64,000 nt of DNA from Anthonomus grandis grandis (Eukaryota; Arthropoda; Insecta; Coleoptera; Curculionidae): contig NC_065547.1 in assembly GCF_022605725.1 (NCBI RefSeq), positions 13,185,167-13,249,166 of the forward strand, given 5' to 3'. Made by a program: the position numbers and the translations under genes. Below the pieces are notes generated by a model, which was not told where the DNA came from, did not search any database, and saw only the letters and a list, made by a program, of their open reading frames with translations. Of this stretch, positions 8,801-19,319 are shown in pieces; positions within the stretch are counted from its first letter, which is position 1; each line of letters begins with the position of its first letter.

Positions 8801-10972
8801 ATTCAGCGTCTTTGGATTCAAGGCGTTGGATGGGATGAAGTTCCTACTTCAGATGTCGTTAGCCAATGGCAAGTGTATGTCTCCCAACTTCCTTTATTAT
8901 CCTCATTTGCGATTCCACGTCACGTAACTATTTCTGATGCTGTTTGCACTGAATTACATGGTTATTGTGATGCATCTTTGTTAGCCTATGGTGGTGTCTT
9001 ATACATGAGACAAATTGATTCTGAAGGTAACGTACATGTAAATTTACTATGCGCAAAAAGTAAGGTGTGTCCTTTAAAGGTTCTATCCGTTCCCCGATTG
9101 GAGACATGTGCAGCCTTGCTTCTTTCCAATTTGATGCATTTTGTGATTACCAATTCTCCCATTAAATTTGACAGAATCTATGCTTGGTCTGACTCCAGTG
9201 TAGCCTTGTATTGGATTAAAAGTCATCCTTCCCGCCTTAAGACTTTTGTAGCCAATCGTGTTCAGCAGATCCAAGATAGAATTCCTCCCAATAGGTGGTT
9301 TCACATCAGTGGTGTAGGAAACCCTGCTGATTGCCTTTCTCGTAGTTTGTTGCCCAAGCAATTGCTTGACCATCCGTTATGGTTCAATGGCCCCCCATGG
9401 TTAAAGTTGTCTCACGAACTCTGGCCAACCCCTTTAGAGTTCGATCCAAAGGATAATCCGATTGCGCTTCAAGAAGAACGCAAAATTACTTGTAATTTAA
9501 CCATACCAGAAATTTCATGTGTTGTAATTAGGCTGCTTGAGCGGTTTTCTTCCTTAAAAACTGTTCAACACATCGTAGCATATTGTATACGGTTCCGGGA
9601 TAAAGGTCTAAAGAAAAGATCACTTCCCTTATCCCAAAGTTTAAGTGCTGATGAGATATATCAAGCTACTTGTATCATTGTTAAATCTGTCCAAGACAAA
9701 GTCTTTGTTAAGGAAATTAAATGCCTAAAAACCAATTTAGCTACCCCTAAACCCTTTAGAAAACTTGCCCCGTTTTTGGACTCCCATGGAGTCGTCAGGG
9801 TGGGCGGACGTTTGCGCCATTCTGATTTACCATTTGATGCCAAGCATCCTATGCTTCTTCCCAGAGATCATCGATTGACCTCGTTAATTATTGAAATGTT
9901 TCATAAAGATCATGGCCATCCTGGTCCCCGTCTTTTACAATATCTTTTAAGACAGCAATTTTGGATCTTATATATTGGTAGAGCCGTAAATTCTGTCCTA
10001 TCCCAATGTTTTAGATGTCATAGAGTGAAACCAATTCCGTTTTCCCCCTTCATGAGTGATATACCCAAAGTTCGTATTTCCCAAGTTAAACCATTTTCAC
10101 AGTGTGGAGTGGATTATATGGGCCCCATACCACTTACCATGTCTAGGCGTAGAGGTGTTCAAAGCCAAAAGGGCTATATATGTCTGTTTGTGTGCATGGT
10201 TACCAAAGCCCTACACCTAGAAGTAGCGTCCGATTTGTCCTCTGAATGCTTTTTAGCGGCATTTAGACGCTTTGTTTCACGTCGTGGCAGATGCTCTGAT
10301 ATGTACAGTGACCAAGGCACCAATTTTGTAGGTGCTTCCCGAATGCTTTTGTCCTATCTGCAGGGTTCGGCGGAAACGTTGCATATTCAATGGCACTTTA
10401 ATCCGCCTTCCGCACCACACTTCGGAGGCCTGTGGGAGGCAGGTGTTAAATCGGTTAAAGCGCATCTTGCGAGAGTGATAGGTCAACAAGTATTATCCTT
10501 TGAGGAAATGTCCACTGTTTTGGCGCAATGTGAAGCCATTTTGAATTCCAGACCACTCTGTGAGATGAGTTCCAACCCCAATGATTTAGAGTGTCTGACT
10601 CCTGGTCATTTCCTGACCATGGAAGCTCTTACCGCCCCTCCTGATGAGGCACTAATCGATATCCCTTTTCATCGACTGAAACGTTGGCAATTGATTCAGC
10701 AATTGCACCAAAGCTTCTGGAAACGTTGGTCTTTGGAATACCTAAATCGATTGCAACAACGCAATAAATGGACTCTCCCTGACCGTTGTCCAAAAGTTGG
10801 CTCTCTTGTCGTAATCAAAGACAATAACCAACCCCCTCTTAATTGGCTTATTGGTAGGCTGGAAAGGATTTACTCCAGTCCCGATAACGTTCCCAGAGTT
10901 GTGCAAATTCGTACAACGAAAGGACTATTGGACCGACCCCTAATAAAGGTTTGTCCTTTGCCATCTCAATAA
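5807..10972 (+). CDS. BEL/Pao gag-pol polyprotein, intact (1721 aa)
   Basis: A single uninterrupted ORF encoding the capsid and enzymes of the retrotransposon. Domains in order: a gag region of the DUF1759 type (about residues 128-300, with LPRIKVPVFSGNRRDW); Cys/His knuckles (about 344-411); an aspartic protease with LDCAS near residue 470, where families usually have DSG or DTG; reverse transcriptase with catalytic YVDD at 880-883; RNase H with GYCDAS (D1055); integrase zinc-binding HxxxHxG (from H1366) and the DDE core D1436, D1502 and E1576; and a C-terminal DUF5641-type segment. Length is normal for the family. The ATG at 5807 is the first in frame after the leader and follows ACCATC. 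No frameshift separates gag from pol. The protein probably acts in cytoplasmic particles and then in the nucleus. Confidence 0.97.
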   Translation: MSTNQPVAAKLIKKRQSYIKRLEAIYSLAIECQNHPSKLNLLRARAEDFPSICSSFETLHLDILACSDDDKQDEQHSLGNTFDEMKYVVHSLLRELLPPVDVVPKSGCKSNNHSFSELPSDDHDHDLDLPRIKVPVFSGNRRDWPAFYDLFRTLVHEKRSLSDIQRFQHLQMAVQGEAAELIRNIALTEANYPVAFNALIERFENKRALATDYWLAIYNAPPAKTHSAGDRRRLITTFSQNMEALNSLQGIDLWDFTKLNLLLQKIDPSLKTRFEIECSDKPIPRYGDLTRFLNKTCKALENSVLLNEPKVVSQSNSKQKESYDPNRSKRVVPTKAYVTNTEQKCLFCNLSSHPLVKCTKFIEAEVSVRYSFVKQQHMCFNCFSRTHSVPRCLGTKVCKICSKKHHTLLHFQPINDVPNVSELKEPPTVNATSVVPCLTSVLSHEEPTLFATAEISVYNISQDLFPCRAMLDCASVANFVTLSCVQQLALPITPSQIPIQGINNMSTASSLGTVKLKVLSTTGPCLEFEAIVVHSICENTPTFPINPSKWKHLRGLELADKNFAVPHGIDLLLGVPLFSEIILPGFRKSINGSPCAIKTIFGWILIGGNNTPTNEFVSLCTYVPSTIPVESPLDINLHKFWELEDVPDKVLLSPEEQKCEDFFVSTCSQKPDGRYVVRLPFKQPDIDLGDTRHQALRRFNLLENRLIRNPSLRSLYNDFMQDYLDQNHMIPCTSTDNLSYYFPHHCVVKDDSGTTKIRVVFDGSSKGSNNLSLNDVLLPGPKLQNDIVTILLNFRFFPIVFSTDIRQMYRMIGIHEQDLKYQKILWRFDPSNPIQEYTLCTVTYGLNCSPYLAIRTLHQLAKDYGKEFPLARDILLKSTYVDDIIGLGHSVKGILELQKQLTDLLFCGGFELRKWTSNCKELLSLVPESHQHNISFNDNANCTLKILGLQWNPVLDVFSYSVKPIARECTKRVILSEIAKIYDPLGFVAPVVLVAKCLIQRLWIQGVGWDEVPTSDVVSQWQVYVSQLPLLSSFAIPRHVTISDAVCTELHGYCDASLLAYGGVLYMRQIDSEGNVHVNLLCAKSKVCPLKVLSVPRLETCAALLLSNLMHFVITNSPIKFDRIYAWSDSSVALYWIKSHPSRLKTFVANRVQQIQDRIPPNRWFHISGVGNPADCLSRSLLPKQLLDHPLWFNGPPWLKLSHELWPTPLEFDPKDNPIALQEERKITCNLTIPEISCVVIRLLERFSSLKTVQHIVAYCIRFRDKGLKKRSLPLSQSLSADEIYQATCIIVKSVQDKVFVKEIKCLKTNLATPKPFRKLAPFLDSHGVVRVGGRLRHSDLPFDAKHPMLLPRDHRLTSLIIEMFHKDHGHPGPRLLQYLLRQQFWILYIGRAVNSVLSQCFRCHRVKPIPFSPFMSDIPKVRISQVKPFSQCGVDYMGPIPLTMSRRRGVQSQKGYICLFVCMVTKALHLEVASDLSSECFLAAFRRFVSRRGRCSDMYSDQGTNFVGASRMLLSYLQGSAETLHIQWHFNPPSAPHFGGLWEAGVKSVKAHLARVIGQQVLSFEEMSTVLAQCEAILNSRPLCEMSSNPNDLECLTPGHFLTMEALTAPPDEALIDIPFHRLKRWQLIQQLHQSFWKRWSLEYLNRLQQRNKWTLPDRCPKVGSLVVIKDNNQPPLNWLIGRLERIYSSPDNVPRVVQIRTTKGLLDRPLIKVCPLPSQ

Positions 10973-11189
10973 GTTTGAGACCATTCTTTGTTTATTTTAT
11001 TATTTCCTTTTTTTTTCTTTTTTCATTATTTTCTCGGTTGTGTGTTGTTCTACCAATGGATGAAATTATAATTTGAATTAGCTAACCATTTTTATTTTGT
11101 TGTTTATTGAGGAGTTTTGCTATGGAAATCCTTATCAGGTGTGATTACACACTTGACCTTTTAAGTTGCCTAAGAGAAAAAATTCTATT

Positions 11190-11204
11190 TTTTGGTGGGC
11201 GGAA
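11190..11204 (+). other. Polypurine-type tract before the BEL 3' LTR
   Basis: TTTTTTGGTGGGCGGAA ends directly at the 3' LTR. The purine-rich GGTGGGCGGAA is the expected plus-strand primer site for reverse transcription. The stretch between the ORF stop and this tract (10973-11190) is AT-rich with no ORF. Confidence 0.75.
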
Positions 11205-11602
11205 TGTTTGGAATTGGCAAATTTAAAGGGTATTTGAATGCACCGCCAATTTTGTTAGAAGTATTGATTATTTTAATTGACCAATAACAATCCATATCCG
11301 CGTGCATGCGTCAATGATGGCTTGGACAGGTGCACGCTTCCTCCCGCGAGAGACGGGCTTTTTGATCGGTACCATCGTACGATACGCATCGAAACATAGA
11401 ATAGCGTGTGTGTTGAGAAAACTGGCCGGCCAACCATAATCTACAGTTCTACAGTATACCAATTCATCGAGTGTCAGGTAAGTCGTTATTGACGCCGTAA
11501 ATTTGTAATTGTTTTCTTTTTGTTATTTTCTTTTGCGTGTGAAGTTCACGCTGGTCCTTCAATACCTATTATTTGTCCTTTCCAAAAGGAGCCCCCCAAA
11601 CA
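11205..11602 (+). repeat. BEL/Pao 3' LTR
   Basis: 398 bp, matching the 5' LTR except G at 11522 where the 5' LTR has C at 5051. It is followed directly by the ATGGC target duplication (11603-11607). Confidence 0.95.
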
Positions 11603-11607
11603 ATGGC

Positions 11608-13080
11608 TTTGATGTAAAAATATGTAAAAGAGAATTTATTTCCATTCATGGTCTGACGTCTCAGAAGCGAGTACAGCTTCTGCACAAATGCTTGAAGGCC
11701 TAACCACACCTAAACCAGGTCAACGAGGGAAATTTCTAGTGCGTCATAATAAAATACCTCCTCCGGTATTTTATTATCCTGCCAGTCAGCTCGAGACCAT
11801 ATTAATATTATTCCAAAATACATAAGCCATTACAGTAGGAAAGAAAATCCTCATAAAACTTACATTAATTATGACCTCAATATATCTTCTTTATACTATG
11901 ATTATTATAAGCCTTGGTGTGTTGAAAAAAATATAATACCTATAAGTCAGGATAAATACAGAAGGATATTTTGTTCTGAGTTTAATATAGGATTTAAGCT
12001 ACCAAGAAGCGATACCTGCAAGATATGCGATGAACTAGATGTAAACATTGAGAATTCTAAAGAAGATGAAGAATCTCTGACGAAGTTAAAGACAGAAAAG
12101 GAGTTGCATTTAAGGCGCGCTGAAGTAATGCAAAATACGTTAAAGGATGAAATAAAAATGGCTGCTTTAAAGGATACATACGTATTATCATTTGACCTTC
12201 AGCAAGCACTCCCTCTACCCTCTTTAACAACTGGTCCTGCTTTTTACTTAAGGAAGGCATGGGTATATAATCTTGGAGTCCATGACTGTGTGAATGATAA
12301 GGGCTATATGTACATGTGGTCTAAGAATACTGGTAAAAGAGGTAGCGATGAGATTTCCAGTATTCTCTTTAAACATTTCAAAGAACAAGAACACCTCCCC
12401 AAAAACCTTATTGTATATACAGATAATTGCGGAGGTCAAAATAAGAACTGGGTCTTAATGAGCTTGTGGAAGCAGTTGGTTACAAAAGGTGTATTTGAAT
12501 CCATAGAGCATAGATTCTTAGTAGTGGGGCATACTCATCTTCCGTCCGATAGGGACTTTGCTATGATAGAGAAATATAAAAAGAAGATAAAGGCAGTATA
12601 TGAACCAGCAGATTGGTATGAGGCAGTAAGTAAGTGTAAGAAAAGCAATCCGTTTAAAGTTACTGTAATGAAGAGAGAAGACTTCTTTTCATTTAAATCT
12701 TTAGAAGGAAATATTACTAAAAAAAAGCTTACCGAAGAAAAAGAAAAAGTTGCCTTTAGCAAAATTTGTATCTTTAAGTTTGACAGCGTAAATCCCAATC
12801 TTTTAAAGATAAAACATTATTTAAATGAAAATTTTAAAAATGTAAATATTGGAAAAAAAGGTATTAGAAGGCAATGTTTAACAGAATGTTTAAAACAAAA
12901 ATATATGGAGCCAATAAAAATAAACCCTAAAAAACTTGATAAATTATCACTTTTGCTACCTGAAGTAAGCCATAATTTTTTCTGGATATTGGCGCAAAAG
13001 AACTGGTTAGTCAAGAAGAAGCATTACCGATGGATATAGAGCATTTGGATGAAGACTACCCATTAAGTGATGACAATTAA
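11608..13080 (+). pseudogene. DUF7869-type transposon protein, C-terminal half
   Basis: Continuation of the ORF cut at 4733: after one copy of ATGGC the frame reads straight on (FDVKICKREF...). A frame change near 11700 is followed by a long open stretch from about 11825 to 13039. Family landmarks are SHYSR (11825), KYRRIFCSEFNIGF, the Cys pair CKICDE (about 12018-12035), SFDLQQALPLP (12190-12222), GKRGSDEI (about 12330), YTDNCGGQNKN (about 12415-12450) and VVGHTHLPSDRDFAM (about 12521-12565). The SFD, TDNCGGQN and H..SDRD blocks look like acidic positions of an RNase H-like fold. Near 13000 the frame slips; the other frame gives an acidic tail ending LSDDN, stop at 13078. A function as transposase is inference. 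Confidence 0.7.
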
Positions 13081-13139
13081 TTTATTATTCATTTAACTTT
13101 TATATTTTTTTAGTTTAACTTTATTTTTTCATGTAAAAG

Positions 13140-13655
13140 GATACAAGCCATATTTTTTTTTGCAAATTAAATTCCAAAAAAGTAAATCTAGTGATTTTTT
13201 TTAAAACCTTTTTATTGGTATAAGACTAGGTAAGGTATTTTATCTTTTACAACCGAATTCAACGATTTTGTGGATTAAAAATGATTTTCCAGAGGCGATT
13301 TCTCAAAACCTACTGCATGTGGGATACATCGTTTTCACGCCAAGGCCTTCAATTGAGTTGACGACTGAAAATCAGAGTATAGTTGTTGAAATTGATTTTG
13401 AATTTATTGACAGTTCCTGTGCCCGAGAATAAAGATATTTATTATATGAAAAAATGGAGAATTAAATATTAATACATATTGATAACTCTATAATATACAT
13501 ACTGTAATTTATATACGTAAATGTTAACTTAATTCTATACATTTTTAAACAAATATTAAAAAAAAAAATTAAGCACTATTTCTTTCCAACTATTGTAGAG
13601 CCTTGCATATGAAATAAATATAATTCAAAACATTGGTTAGAAAGAAATAATCTCG
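13140..13655. other. AT-rich non-coding stretch
   Basis: No gene is supported. It contains AAAAGGATACAAGCC (13134-13150, see the left edge near 3675) and poly-A/T runs. It may include the 3' tail of the DUF7869-type element. Confidence 0.5.
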
Positions 13656-13659
13656 AGCA

Positions 13660-14220
13660 ATTGATTAATTTCCTTTGACTAGATGTGACACGACATCTGC
13701 TCTCTTTAATAAATCTAAAGTAAAAGCTATTAAAATGTCTGAGAAGAGAAGTGACAATAGAGATGCAGCTAAAATATTTAATGAGGAAGAATGCTCTCCA
13801 GAGTACATTTTGACAAATGATATCAAAGCGTTCTTAGCAATATATGATGGTCCACTGCCCGAAGAATCTTTTGACCAGCATCGACAAGATATGATAAAGT
13901 TCTTAAGCTTTCAAAGTCTCCACCAACATCTGCAACTCAAGCACATTTGTGTCATATTTGTTATCAAGTCCAGAAATGGCTTGGTACGAATTTAAGTAGA
14001 TTTTATTAGGGATCAACCATAATTTATAACTATCTATTTACAGCCAATACAAAAAATATTACCATCAGCGCCTAAGGTTTTATTAAACACAATCTCTTGT
14101 AATGGTATGAAATATTGTGGAGCTCACTTCAGAATTAGAAAACTTTGCCTACTTCCCATTTAAGGCTACTGCCATCAAAAATCATATCTAAATACGAAAC
14201 CGAACAAAAATGATTCCAAA
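13660..14220 (+). pseudogene. Relic of the CDTTSA-type repetitive arthropod ORF, C-terminal part
   Basis: The plus strand reads LTRCDTTSALF (about 13672-13706; the usual family motif is TGCDTTSAF), then LPEESFDQHRQDM, a degenerate QSLHQHLQLKH block, and after a break KILPSAPKVLLNTISCN followed by scattered Cys (about 14050-14160). In the family as I recall it, the last part is a Cys-rich CxCxxxC tail; most of those Cys are lost here. The relic at 2760-3420 appears to come from the same protein family, further N-terminal. Function is not known to me. Confidence 0.5.
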
Positions 14221-14232
14221 AATATTGAATTG

Positions 14233-14278
14233 ATTATTAAATCTAATTTTAAAATGATTAAAAATTAGATTTAATAAT
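14233..14278. repeat. Perfect 18-bp hairpin
   Basis: ATTATTAAATCTAATTTT (14233-14250) and its exact complement (14261-14278) are separated by 10 bases. It is AT-only apart from one C/G pair. It could be a small palindromic repeat or part of an element end; nothing shows a function. Confidence 0.8.
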
Positions 14279-14559
14279 ATTTTTTTGCTCAACACTTAAG
14301 ATTGGCGAAGACTTGGATGATGACCATTGATAAATCAGTTAAAGGTTCCATTTACTTAATTTTTTCATTGTAGCTTCGTGATTTAGGCCTATTTACATTG
14401 TTAAAATATTTTACAATTTTTTTAATTGACAATTGACAATCAAAACATTGAAAGTAAAATTTGATTTAAAAGAAGACTTGCAAAGTGAGATTGATAGTGT
14501 CGACAATAATTGTAAAAAAGTATTTTTGTAACCTCTGACCTCTCCTCAATAGTGAAGTT

Positions 14560-15045
14560 CAATTTGATGTAGGCTGCAAAGGTTTTGAATGACCTCGTTT
14601 TTAAATGTCGAAGCATTGCCTGTCGTAATTTTTCTGGGTAGGCCATAGTGGTTGAAAAAAAAATTAATTTATTGGCAATTTCTATACTTGTTGGGGTTAT
14701 TAAGGGGTACGCTTGACCTAATTTTAAGAAACTATCAATGATGGTTAGGAATGAAGTATTATGTGTTTTATATACATCAATGTATGAGTGATAACCAATA
14801 GGGGCGGGTTTGAAGACTAATTTATTTAGGTGTCTTTCGTATTTCATTATTTGGCATACTTCGCAAAAGTTTACGTATGTTTTTACGTCATTTTCAAGGT
14901 TTGGCCAGTAAAAATGTTTCTTTATAGCTACTATATTTTCTTGAATTCCATGGTGAGATGTCTTTGTTTCATGGTAATATTGTACTTTAAGTTGTTGTTC
15001 CTCGGGGTCTATTATGTCTTCAAGTAGAGTGTTAGAAATGTACAA
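14560..15045 (-). pseudogene. Gypsy integrase, broken
   Basis: The zinc-binding head is seen as HHGIQENIVAIKKHFYWP followed by FCEVCQIMKYER (about 14950-14830), giving the HHCC finger. The catalytic core starts at IDVYKTHNTSFLTIID (about 14780-14735), which holds the first Asp. The later part switches frames, and the second acidic position appears changed (GNAST in an alternative frame, where the family usually has D before the N). A stop after about 14440 and loss of the C-terminal domain leave it non-functional. Confidence 0.8.
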
Positions 15046-15639
15046 AGTAAAGGAGTTAGGGGCAAAATATTCTTAAAAAATTTTTAGGATGAGTGGTTCA
15101 AGACTTTTATTTTTAAAATGAAGGCAATATGTGTGCTTTGCGGTGAAGTGTTCTTTAATAATTTTACAGATTGTTTCTTCAGTAGGGTCATTATTTAAAA
15201 ATATAAAGGTGTGGTTTTTGTTAAAGATATGTTGTTTCTGGGTTTTAACTTCATTGTTGTTAGAATATCTGAAAATCATTTGGTTTTTATTTACATTTAC
15301 GGGTTTTTGTACGTAAGATGCTCCTATTATTGGGTTTTCTGAACTAGAATGTTGCGTTTGTGAGTCACTTTGGGATTTTGAAATATTGTTATTAGTCTTA
15401 GCAGGTCTTATAACAATGTTGGATATGATGTTAATTTTTGGCTTGTGAAGAGGTAGATTTTCTTCCGAGAGGGAGTTGAGAATATCATCAAGATCATCGT
15501 AGGGTAATTTTGGTATTTCGTTTGGGTTTATATTAGAGATTATCGAAAGTTGGTGATCCTCTAAAATGGGGTCATTTTCTAACGCATTAATTTGAATACG
15601 AGAGAGGGAGGCATTAGTGTTTTTTTTTGCTTGCCCTTT

Positions 15640-16900
15640 TTGTATATAATTTGGTAGTCATATTCTTGTAATTTAAGACGCCATCTGACTTTTGAGTTGG
15701 GCTCTTTAATAGAGAAAGGTCATTGTAGGGGTTTATGATCTGTAATGATTTTGAATTTTGTGCCGAAAAGATAGGGCCGAAAATATTTGGTTGCCCAAAC
15801 GATAGTTAATAGTTCCTTTTCAATGGTACTATAATTGATCTCAGCTGGATTTAAGGTACGAGATGCATAAGCTATAGGTAAATCTGAGCCTATGGGGCCT
15901 TGGGATAACATAGCGCCTATTGCGAAGTTAGAGGCGTCGGTTGTTAGGTTGAAAGGTTGTGAAAAATCCGGGTGTTGGAGGATAGGGTCATTCATTAGTA
16001 TGGACTTGCAAGTTTCAAAGCTTTTTATGAATTCTGGGGTGTCTAATATTTTCTGATTTTTCTTTAGGCAATTTGTCATGGGTTTTGTTAGGTGGGCAAA
16101 ATTTTAAATAAACTTTCTGTAGTACCCAACTAGGCCTAAGAAAGATTTAATTTCTTTAGTTGTTTTTGGTATAGGGATTTTTTGGATTGTTTCTCGCTTT
16201 TTAGGGTTGGGTTTCATGCCTTTGGGTGTTATTAGATGACCAAGAAATTCGACAGATTTTTGGAGGAATTCAGATTTATCGATTTGAATTTTTAGATTAT
16301 GATTTTTAAGTCTTTTAAATACAGTTTTTAGATTGAAGAGGTGTTCCTGAAGGGATGTGGAATAGATGATTATATCATCCATGTAAACAAGGCAAATTTT
16401 TCCTTAAAGGTCTTTTAGAACGTTATCCATGATTCTCTGAAAAGTGGCAGGTGTGTTCTTGAGACCGATGCCATTCGGTATCGCACACATATTCATAGTG
16501 CTCTTTTTCGACACTAAAAGCTGTTATGGGAATAGATTTTTTGTCCATCTCGATTTGGTGAAATCCTGAAGCCAATTCTAGAGTAGAAAAGTATTGGCTT
16601 CTACCGAGTTTTTCAAGAATGTCTGAAATATTGGGAATTGGGTATCGATCGTCTATAGTTTTCTCATTTATTTTTCCATAATCTATGACGATTCGCCATT
16701 TTTGGGTTCCTGAAGCGTCTGCTGTAAGGGTAACGATAGGACTTTGTATGAACTGTGATCTCGTGTGTTGTTTTTATTTCATGTTTAACCTCGTGGCTAA
16801 AAGATAATTTTTGATTGAGTTTGTGAAGAATATCTGAAAATTCTAGAATTAACTTTTTTAATTCGGTTTTTTCCTCTTACTTTAGATGTTGACATCGGAT
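15640..16900 (-). pseudogene. Gypsy reverse transcriptase and RNase H, broken
   Basis: The catalytic box reads CLVYMDDIIIY (about 16397-16360), and the thumb and connection read FLGHLITPKGMKPNP and SFLGLVGYYRKFI (about 16255-16104). After a frame break comes RNase H: LTTDASNFAIGAML (about 15945-15905), SRTLNPAEINYSTIEKE (about 15862-15815) and ITDHKPLQ at 15740-15720. These are the standard gypsy motifs. Frame breaks near 16100, 16400 and 16700 rule out function. Confidence 0.88.
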
Positions 16901-17199
16901 AAGTGAAAAATCGCATTTTTCTCCTGTTTTTTGAGGAGTTTGATACTGAGATTCAATTTATTCTATATTACAAATTTCAAAACTCTGACTTTGATTTGGT
17001 TGAGCTATTTTTTCAATGTCACTTGGTCTAAAATGGGGCATTTTACTTTCGTTTGTAAGGTTGCGCAATTCTATAGGGACAGTGCTGTTTTTTACTACCA
17101 AAAAGGATAAAGGCATTTCTAAACCATCCTTGCATTGATAGGGTATTAATATTTCGGTGTTGTCAGGGATATTAGTTGGAATGTTTATTATAATAATAG

Positions 17200-17640
17200 A
17201 CAAGGATGGAATTCCTAGTTTTCGAATGTTCCTAGTTTTTTGAATGTTGAATGTTTGAAGTCGTCATGATAAGCAATTGGTATTTCTGTGTCGTCATTAA
17301 ATAATTATTTATTTACAATATCTATATTAAGGTTTAATTTTTTAGGTTACGAAGGTCTCTAATACCTATAATACTATCGAATTAGTCGTGCAAATTATAT
17401 AAAATTAAGTCAAGTTTAGTATCAAAGTTAAATTCTGTTAATAGAGGTATATTGGCTTTAAATTGGGTTTTTGCATCTCTAATGCATGTGATAAGGGTAT
17501 GTTTTGAGGTGTAGATATGATCGGGAAAGTATTTTTCGGCGAGAATGGGCCTTATCACGGAGGTGTGACTGCCTGTGTCAACTAATAATTTTGCTGGTGA
17601 TTTTTGATTTGAATGTATGGTAAAGAGTTAATTTGAAAGG
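17200..17640 (-). pseudogene. Gypsy aspartic protease, broken
   Basis: On the minus strand at about 17590-17570 the sequence reads LLVDTGSHTSVI, the DTG active site of a retropepsin, followed by about 60 open residues and then a stop. It lies between gag and reverse transcriptase, as expected. Confidence 0.75.
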
Positions 17641-17663
17641 TATTAAGATTTAGGGCGGATTGT

Positions 17664-18952
17664 TTAGTATGCTGTTTTCTTGAAAATTTTCCTTCTGATT
17701 GACGAGATCGTGTGATTGTTCATCTTGATAGAATTCAATTGGATATATTTCAGTGTACTTTCCTGATGATATAGATCATCTTCCTGGGTGTCGAAAACAT
17801 AGTTTTGGTAATATTCGGGGGCTTCACTATTTATATTGGATAGGTCCACTGTAGAAGGTGCTCTGTTTTGAAACTGTTGTGGTGTTTTGAATTGTTGAGA
17901 TCTATAACTTCTTGATTGGAGTGAGGGCATTCGGCTCCTAGTGGACATGGGTATTGAAGGTCCAGTTGGCTTATTCGAATTTTCTTTTGAAAACACATTT
18001 TTTTGTTTTCATAAAACCTATTCTTTTGTGGGGAATTGATGTTGAGCTAGCCGAATTTGAATATTTACTGGGCAGCTAAGAAAAGGTCTATTTGCATTAT
18101 CGTTTCTTTGAGATTGAATTGGGGTTGGTTGATTGTATTTTTGAGGAGTTACAGCAAGGTTATTCGGGTATGTCATAGGTTGGTGGTAGTTAAAATTGTA
18201 TTGGTAATCTGTTTGTAATTGTGGGGCATTGATTTTTGTGGGTTCGGCGGTTGAAAAATGGGTTTGGTCTGGGTGGGCATGAATGAACGAGCTTTGATTT
18301 GTTGTTCAAGTATAGAGTGGTTTGAAATGATTGAATTTGCATCTTCGAGGTATTGTGGATTTCTAAACATTAACATAGTTCTTAGGTCCATGGGCGAGTT
18401 AGACATTAAAACGCTTACAAATGTGATTTCTGTTTGTTCGATAAGAGCATTCTTAGTTTCTTGACCAATTGTTTGGACACTTGTTATCTTAAGGCAAACA
18501 CGGGTTTTTAAAATTTTAAGTCTTTCTATAAAATCTAAAATATTTTTGTTTCTGTTGCGTACTAGAAAAATGAGTTGTTGTGTAAGTACTTGTCTGTTTA
18601 GTCGATCTCCAAATTTTTGTCTTAGGGCAATTTTAATTTGAGGCCAGGTTGTTATATCCGGTCTACAAAGCAAAAAGTCGCCCGCTTCGTCAATAATTTT
18701 TGAACATATGGACGCAAAGACAAATTCTTTTAGGGATTCGTCAGCCGTATTGTTGAAATATCTATTATAGAACTTATCTACGCTAGCAATAAAGAACTCT
18801 AAATGTTCGCTTTTTCCTGAAAAACATTTAATTGTACGTGCAATTTCTTTAGCTGCTGTGATAGTTGCCATATTATCTAATTCAGGCGTTCGAGATAATG
18901 AGATATTTGCAATAGTATGAGCTAAATTATCGATATCAGACTGTGACATCAA
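17664..18952 (-). pseudogene. Gypsy gag, broken
   Basis: A 259-aa stretch (18952-18173) begins MMSQSDIDNLAHTIANISLS and continues with an alpha-helical capsid-like region (IKCFSGKSEHLEFFIASVDKF, ALRQKFGDRLNRQVL), characteristic of gypsy-group gag. After a break, a basic, Pro/Gln/Arg-rich segment (17996-17664) would be the nucleocapsid. I see no intact CCHC knuckle. The start ATG lies about 365 bases inside the LTR. Confidence 0.8.
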
Positions 18953-19299
18953 AATAACAATTAATATTAATTGTGAAATAATTCAGAAATATTCAAATAA
19001 AATGCTTAAATAGTAAAACTAAAACTAAGAAATGGTAAAAATAAAGAATGAGATTCCTAAAGTAAACGAAAATACTTTGTTATTTTGCACAATTCAGAAA
19101 AATTAAAATTTTCACAATAATTATTAAAATATGGAAGGAATGAAGGATTACTTACGATTATGCTGCTTCAAGTATCAACGGTGACTTCTTCTAGGCTCTT
19201 TACTCAGTAAATAGTAAAAACTAACGATTTTTGGATTTTGTGGTTTCGGGAATCTCGCACACCGGTTTCCAAGCACACAGGTATCCAAAAGATCTTCTG

Positions 19300-19319
19300 A
19301 GTTACGACCCACTGCGCCA
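19300..19319 (-). other. Gypsy primer-binding site
   Basis: On the minus strand TGGCGCAGTGGGTCG begins at the last base of the LTR (19319). TGGCGCAGT is the primer site of 17.6/297-type gypsy elements, usually assigned to tRNA-Ser. Confidence 0.8.

Larger units (their letters stand above)
4734..11602 (+). mobile_element. Complete young BEL/Pao LTR retrotransposon
   Basis: This is a full-length element of 6869 bp with 398-bp LTRs at 4734-5131 and 11205-11602, both running from TGTTTGG to CCAAACA. The LTRs differ at one position that I can find (C at 5051, G at 11522), so insertion was recent. Between them lie a leader with a repeat, one uninterrupted gag-pol ORF (5807-10972), and a purine-rich tract before the 3' LTR. 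The ATGGC duplications flank it. It sits inside the coding region of an older DUF7869-type element. All parts needed for autonomous retrotransposition appear present; no env-like ORF is seen. Confidence 0.97.
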
